A stretch of DNA of 64,000 nucleotides, from NCBI RefSeq assembly GCF_006376685.1, contig NZ_VEWL01000002.1, positions 62,001 through 126,000 on the forward strand, written 5' to 3'. Source of the DNA: Ochrobactrum teleogrylli (GTDB lineage: Bacteria; Pseudomonadota; Alphaproteobacteria; Rhizobiales; Rhizobiaceae). Numbering within the stretch: position 1 is the first letter of the stretch; the number at the start of each line of letters is the position of its first letter. Below, in pieces: positions 60,702 to 64,000 of this stretch. The translations under genes and the position numbers were made by a program. The notes under the pieces are model-generated. The model saw only the letters and a program-made list of their open reading frames with translations, was not told the origin of the DNA and made no database searches.

Positions 60702-62516
60702 ATGCCCCATGACACGCCTTTGATAGCGACAATCGTCATCGGGTTATGCCTTGCCTTCATCTTCGGTGCTGTAGCCACCCGCCTCAAAATCTCTCCACTG
60801 GTTGGCTATCTTCTGGCTGGCGTTATTGCCGGTCCGCACACACCCGGTTTCGTTGCCGATCAGGACCTCATTTTGCAGCTCGCCGAAATCGGCGTCATCC
60901 TGCTGATGTTCGGCGTCGGTCTGCATTTTTCCCTGAAAGACCTGCTATCCGTTAAAGCCATCGCCGTTCCGGGCGCGTTGGCGCAAATCGCCACCGCGGC
61001 CGCCCTTGGCACCGGCCTTGGCCTTGCGCTCGGTTGGGACGTTGAAGCAGGCATGGTCTTCGGCCTTGCGCTATCCACCGCCAGTACCGTCGTTCTGTTG
61101 CGTGCCATGCAGGAGCGCCGCCTGATCGACACCGAACGCGGCCGCATTGCCGTCGGCTGGCTGATCGTTGAAGATCTCGCCATGGTGATGGCGCTGGTCC
61201 TGCTGCCCGCCGTCGCCAGTGTCACGGGACGCGCGACCAGTGCCGCAGCAAGCGACCCGCTTGCGGCCTGGCTCGGGCTCGGCATTGGCGGCATCATTCT
61301 CCTCACCATCGCCAAGGTGGTTCTGTTCGTCGCCCTGATGCTGGTCGTCGGGCGCAAGGTCATTCCCTGGCTTCTCAACGTCGTCGCGCAGACCGGTTCG
61401 CGCGAATTGTTTCGCCTTGGCGTTCTGGCCATTGCGCTCGGTGTGGCTTTCGGCGCGGCGCATCTCTTCGGCGTGTCTTTCGCGCTCGGTGCCTTCTTCG
61501 CCGGAATGGTGATGAGCGAATCCGAGCTTAGTCACCGCGCAGCTGAAGAATCCCTGCCCTTGCGCGACGCCTTCGCAGTGCTGTTCTTCATTTCGGTCGG
61601 CATGTTGTTCGACCCGATGAGCCTTTTGAAAGACCCCTTGCCCCTTCTGGCCACGCTTGCGATCATCCTGATCGGCAAATCCGTAGCCGCTTTCTTTATC
61701 GTCCGGGCCTTCCGCCGCCCGGTCAGCACGGCGCTAACGATTTCGGCAAGTCTGGCGCAGATCGGCGAATTCTCGTTCATTCTTGCCGGGCTTGGCGTCA
61801 GCCTCAATCTGTTGCCACCCGCCGGACGCGATCTGATTCTCGCTGGCGCTATCCTTTCCATCTTCCTCAATCCGGTGATGTTCATCGTCGCGGAACGGAT
61901 GCGGCCCTGGATCGAAAAGCACAGCGCAAGCGAAGCCGCAAACGAACCGACGGGCAGCGCAGCCATCGATGTTTCCGAACCGGAACCATTGCCTCACACG
62001 CTTCTGACCGGCCACACGATCATTGCTGGCTACGGACATATCGGCAGCAGGCTGGCCACCAGTTTGCAGGAACATGCGATGCCGTTCCTCGTCATCGATG
62101 ACTCGCCGAAAATCTGCACCGCTTTGCGGGAAAAAGGCATCGAAGCTATTGCGGGCAATGCCTCCGATACCGAAATATTGAATGCGGCGAATCCGGGGCT
62201 TGCCAAAAATCTGGTCATTGCGATTCCGAATGCCTTCGAGGCAGGACGCGCAACTGCTCTGGCCCATGCGGCCAACTCGGATCTTCACATCGTCGCGCAG
62301 GCCAGTTCGCAGGCCGAAGCACAATATCTGACCGATCTTGGCGCAACCGCCGTCATTCTTGGCGAAGAGGAAATTGCAAAGGCAATGGCCAAGGCAATCG
62401 GCGCAGACGTTTCGAATACGGGCTGCAATGCTTCTGCCCGGCAGCCACAGCGGCATATTCAGGCACAGGACGACAGTTCTGTGACTGCCGCTGATGGCGA
62501 AGCACAGGCCATATAA
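60702..62516 (+). CDS. CPA2 family cation:proton antiporter with RCK domain (YbaL/Kef-like)
   Basis: A 604-residue membrane protein. Residues about 5-390 are the Na/H exchanger fold (PLVGYLLAGVIAGPHTPGFV, LLMFGVGLHFSLKDLLSVKA, FGLALSTASTVVLLRAMQER). The soluble tail holds a TrkA_N/RCK domain (HTIIAGYGHIGSRLATSLQE, about 430-449). It resembles E. coli YbaL and the glutathione-gated K efflux systems Kef. Probable K or Na efflux; the cation is not determined. It follows secDF by about 125 bases. Confidence 0.92.
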   Translation: MPHDTPLIATIVIGLCLAFIFGAVATRLKISPLVGYLLAGVIAGPHTPGFVADQDLILQLAEIGVILLMFGVGLHFSLKDLLSVKAIAVPGALAQIATAAALGTGLGLALGWDVEAGMVFGLALSTASTVVLLRAMQERRLIDTERGRIAVGWLIVEDLAMVMALVLLPAVASVTGRATSAAASDPLAAWLGLGIGGIILLTIAKVVLFVALMLVVGRKVIPWLLNVVAQTGSRELFRLGVLAIALGVAFGAAHLFGVSFALGAFFAGMVMSESELSHRAAEESLPLRDAFAVLFFISVGMLFDPMSLLKDPLPLLATLAIILIGKSVAAFFIVRAFRRPVSTALTISASLAQIGEFSFILAGLGVSLNLLPPAGRDLILAGAILSIFLNPVMFIVAERMRPWIEKHSASEAANEPTGSAAIDVSEPEPLPHTLLTGHTIIAGYGHIGSRLATSLQEHAMPFLVIDDSPKICTALREKGIEAIAGNASDTEILNAANPGLAKNLVIAIPNAFEAGRATALAHAANSDLHIVAQASSQAEAQYLTDLGATAVILGEEEIAKAMAKAIGADVSNTGCNASARQPQRHIQAQDDSSVTAADGEAQAI

Positions 62517-62557
62517 GGGGGAACACAGATGAAAATTGAAGGGGCGGTAATCGGTTA

Positions 62558-63505
62558 ATGAAAGCAAAGGATTATATCTGGCCAGTCATCGGTGTCTGTG
62601 CTGTGGGCGTTTCAGTCTGGCTTCTCTATCGGGAACTTCGCAGCATATCGCTCGACGATGTTCTGGACAGCCTCTACGCCATTCGCGCACATCACTGGGT
62701 ACTGGCAGCGGCGGCAGCCCTTCTCGCCTATAGCTCGCTTGCCGGTTACGACCGTATCGCGCTTCTCCATTTGCGACGCAAGATTTCCTGGCTTTTCATC
62801 GCGCTCTGCTCCTTCACCACCTATGCCCTGTCGCACAATATCGGCGCATCGGTCGTCTCCGGCGCTGTTGTTCGCTACCGCGCCTATTCCTCGCAAGGCA
62901 TGCCAGGCAGCGAAATTGCCGTTCTCATCGCGTTTTGCTCATTCACATTCATTCTCGGTGTCATCATCACATCAAGTGTGGTGCTGCTGCTTGAGCCGCA
63001 TGTCCTCATGCGTTTCAACGAAGATCTGACACCCACCGTCGCCATGGTCATTGCCGTGATCATGCTGGCGTTCGTGCTGCTCTATGTCTTCGGCAGCTGG
63101 ATGCAGCTGCGTCCGCTCCAGATCGGCAAATTCCGGCTGGAATATCCCCGCATGTCGGTTGTCGTGCAGCAATTGATCGTGGCCCCGCTGGAGCTGATCG
63201 GCGCTGCGGGCATCATTTATTTCGCGCTGCCGGAAGCGGGCAATCCGGGTTTCCTGATCGTGCTCGGCATTTTCCTCGTCTCCTTCTCGGCAGCGCTCAT
63301 CTCGCATGCACCGGGCGGCCTTGGCGTGCTTGAACTGGTATTCCTGACCGGCCTGCCGGATATGCATCAGGCGGATGTGCTGGCAGCACTGATTGTGTTC
63401 CGCCTGCTCTATCTCCTGATCCCCTTCGCCATGTCGCTGGTGGTGGTGCTGGTTTTCGAGAAATCGCAGTTCCTGCTGCGCTGGAACGAAAAGCATAACA
63501 AGTGA
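62558..63505 (+). CDS. UPF0104 / lysylphosphatidylglycerol synthase-like membrane protein
   Basis: A 315-residue protein with about eight helices. YALSHNIGASVVSGAVVRYR (about 91-110) and ALISHAPGGLGVLELVFLTG (about 246-265) are the conserved motifs of this family, which also includes the membrane part of MprF and YbhN. No synthase domain is attached, so lipid flipping or another envelope role is inferred; aminoacylation is unlikely. Starts 41 bases after the antiporter and is probably cotranscribed. Confidence 0.88.
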   Translation: MKAKDYIWPVIGVCAVGVSVWLLYRELRSISLDDVLDSLYAIRAHHWVLAAAAALLAYSSLAGYDRIALLHLRRKISWLFIALCSFTTYALSHNIGASVVSGAVVRYRAYSSQGMPGSEIAVLIAFCSFTFILGVIITSSVVLLLEPHVLMRFNEDLTPTVAMVIAVIMLAFVLLYVFGSWMQLRPLQIGKFRLEYPRMSVVVQQLIVAPLELIGAAGIIYFALPEAGNPGFLIVLGIFLVSFSAALISHAPGGLGVLELVFLTGLPDMHQADVLAALIVFRLLYLLIPFAMSLVVVLVFEKSQFLLRWNEKHNK

Positions 63506-63515
63506 GACCCCATTC

Positions 63516-63545
63516 AGGCGGAGAATAATTTTCACGTATCCGCCT
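63516..63545 (+). other. hairpin after UPF0104 gene
   Basis: AGGCGGA (63516-63522) pairs with TCCGCCT (63539-63545); the 16-base loop is long and AAATTT follows. It may be a weak terminator. Confidence 0.4.
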
Positions 63546-63734
63546 AAATTTGAATTCCTTTTCCTTAAAATTGCGGGTTTCAGCGCCTATTTTGGAAACT
63601 GCTTCGCAAGTCGCCACGATATCGGGACGAAAAGCGAAACAGAAAAGCCCTCCCAAGGCTCTGATCTCTATCGCAATTGCGAACGCAAAACCGCTTTGCA
63701 CTTTTGCTGCAATTGCTTGAAAAGGAAACAACGC

Positions 63735-64000
63735 ATGCCTGCGACACTTATCATCCCCGGTTACAAGGGATCGGAAGCAGGCCACTGGCAGCGCCAATGG
63801 TTGCATGACGATCCGTCAGCATTACTGGTTGAACAGGACGACTGGCATTATCCAGTGCTATCCGACTGGATGCATGCGCTCGAAGCAAAACTGGCCGAAA
63901 ATCCCGGCGCGGTTCTGGTTGCCCATAGCCTCGGCTGTGTGCTGGTTGCCCATCTGGCAAGCCGTCCGGCTGCTGCACATGTTGCGGGCGCGCTTCTGGT
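63735..64000 (+). CDS. RBBP9/YdeN family serine hydrolase, N-terminal fragment (cut by window edge)
   Basis: The first 88 codons are visible; AAAGGAAAC precedes the ATG. MPATLIIPGYKGSEAGHWQR is the family opening (GYxGSxxxHWQ), and VLVAHSLGCVLVAHLA holds the nucleophile Ser of the GxSxG elbow. These small alpha/beta hydrolases have poorly defined substrates. The gene continues past the right edge. Confidence 0.9.
   Translation, partial: MPATLIIPGYKGSEAGHWQRQWLHDDPSALLVEQDDWHYPVLSDWMHALEAKLAENPGAVLVAHSLGCVLVAHLASRPAAAHVAGALL

Noticed and set aside
1-64000. CRISPR arrays, insertion sequences, prophage genes and toxin-antitoxin pairs
   Set aside because: No regularly spaced direct repeats, transposases, integrases or phage structural genes were recognised.

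Overview
The window is a bacterial chromosome segment of roughly 58-60% GC (estimated by eye). It looks like the Brucella/Ochrobactrum branch of the Rhizobiales. The clues are a fused SecDF, an Omp25/Omp31-type beta-barrel protein, a CobR-type corrin reductase inside the B12 locus, Pseudomonas denitrificans-style aerobic cob genes (CobG, CobN), a DUF2218-containing siderophore-interacting protein, and Rhizobiales-type palindromic repeats. I saw no phage, insertion sequence, integrase or CRISPR array.

Layout. 1-8.3 kb is housekeeping: the 5' end of hom, an aminotransferase, two lipoproteins (one an M15-type peptidase), two tandem tRNA-Glu genes, a DUF2218 protein, sfsA, map, radC and a beta-barrel outer-membrane protein. 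8.5-15.1 kb is a dipeptidase plus dppABCDF-type peptide transporter operon with a hairpin between the binding protein and the permeases. 15.1-16.2 kb is a siderophore-interacting reductase. 16.3-44.0 kb is the dominant feature, a nearly complete adenosylcobalamin locus: cobL | cobGHIJ; two exported proteins and cobR | an orphan binding protein; cobDCBA | cbiD-cobK; cobM, cobE and a TerB-like gene | a TSUP transporter; then cbtB-cbtA-cobP-cobW-cobN-cobO-EamA behind a cobalamin riboswitch; a PAP2 phosphatase; and cobQ. 44.2-54.1 kb holds two valine-catabolism genes, a GT39-type membrane glycosyltransferase preceded by a strongly structured intergenic region, an entericidin-like peptide, a LysR regulator, a DUF1127 protein, a GlxA-type regulator and a dimethylglycine/sarcosine dehydrogenase. 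54.2-64.0 kb holds envelope genes: a small exported protein, a large DUF3772/MscS channel, secDF, a CPA2 cation/proton antiporter, a UPF0104 membrane protein and a truncated RBBP9-like hydrolase.

How the genes work together. CobA and CobI make precorrin-3A; CobG and CobJ hydroxylate and contract the ring; CobM, CbiD, CobK, CobL and CobH carry it to hydrogenobyrinate. CobB, CobN (with CobS and CobT, not in the window), CobR and CobO amidate, insert cobalt, reduce and adenosylate. CobQ, CobC, CobD and CobP build the lower-loop precursors. CbtAB imports cobalt and CobW probably handles it. I see no cobF, cobS, cobT, cobU or cobV here. The classical aerobic CobF step appears to be covered by an anaerobic-type CbiD, and CobJ carries an N-terminal CbiG module while a separate CobE is also present. 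This mixed gene set, a structured RNA candidate at about 46.38-46.56 kb, and several unexplained partners inside the cob locus (TerB-like protein, half-size EamA, orphan binding protein, exported hydrolase) are the points most worth a second look.
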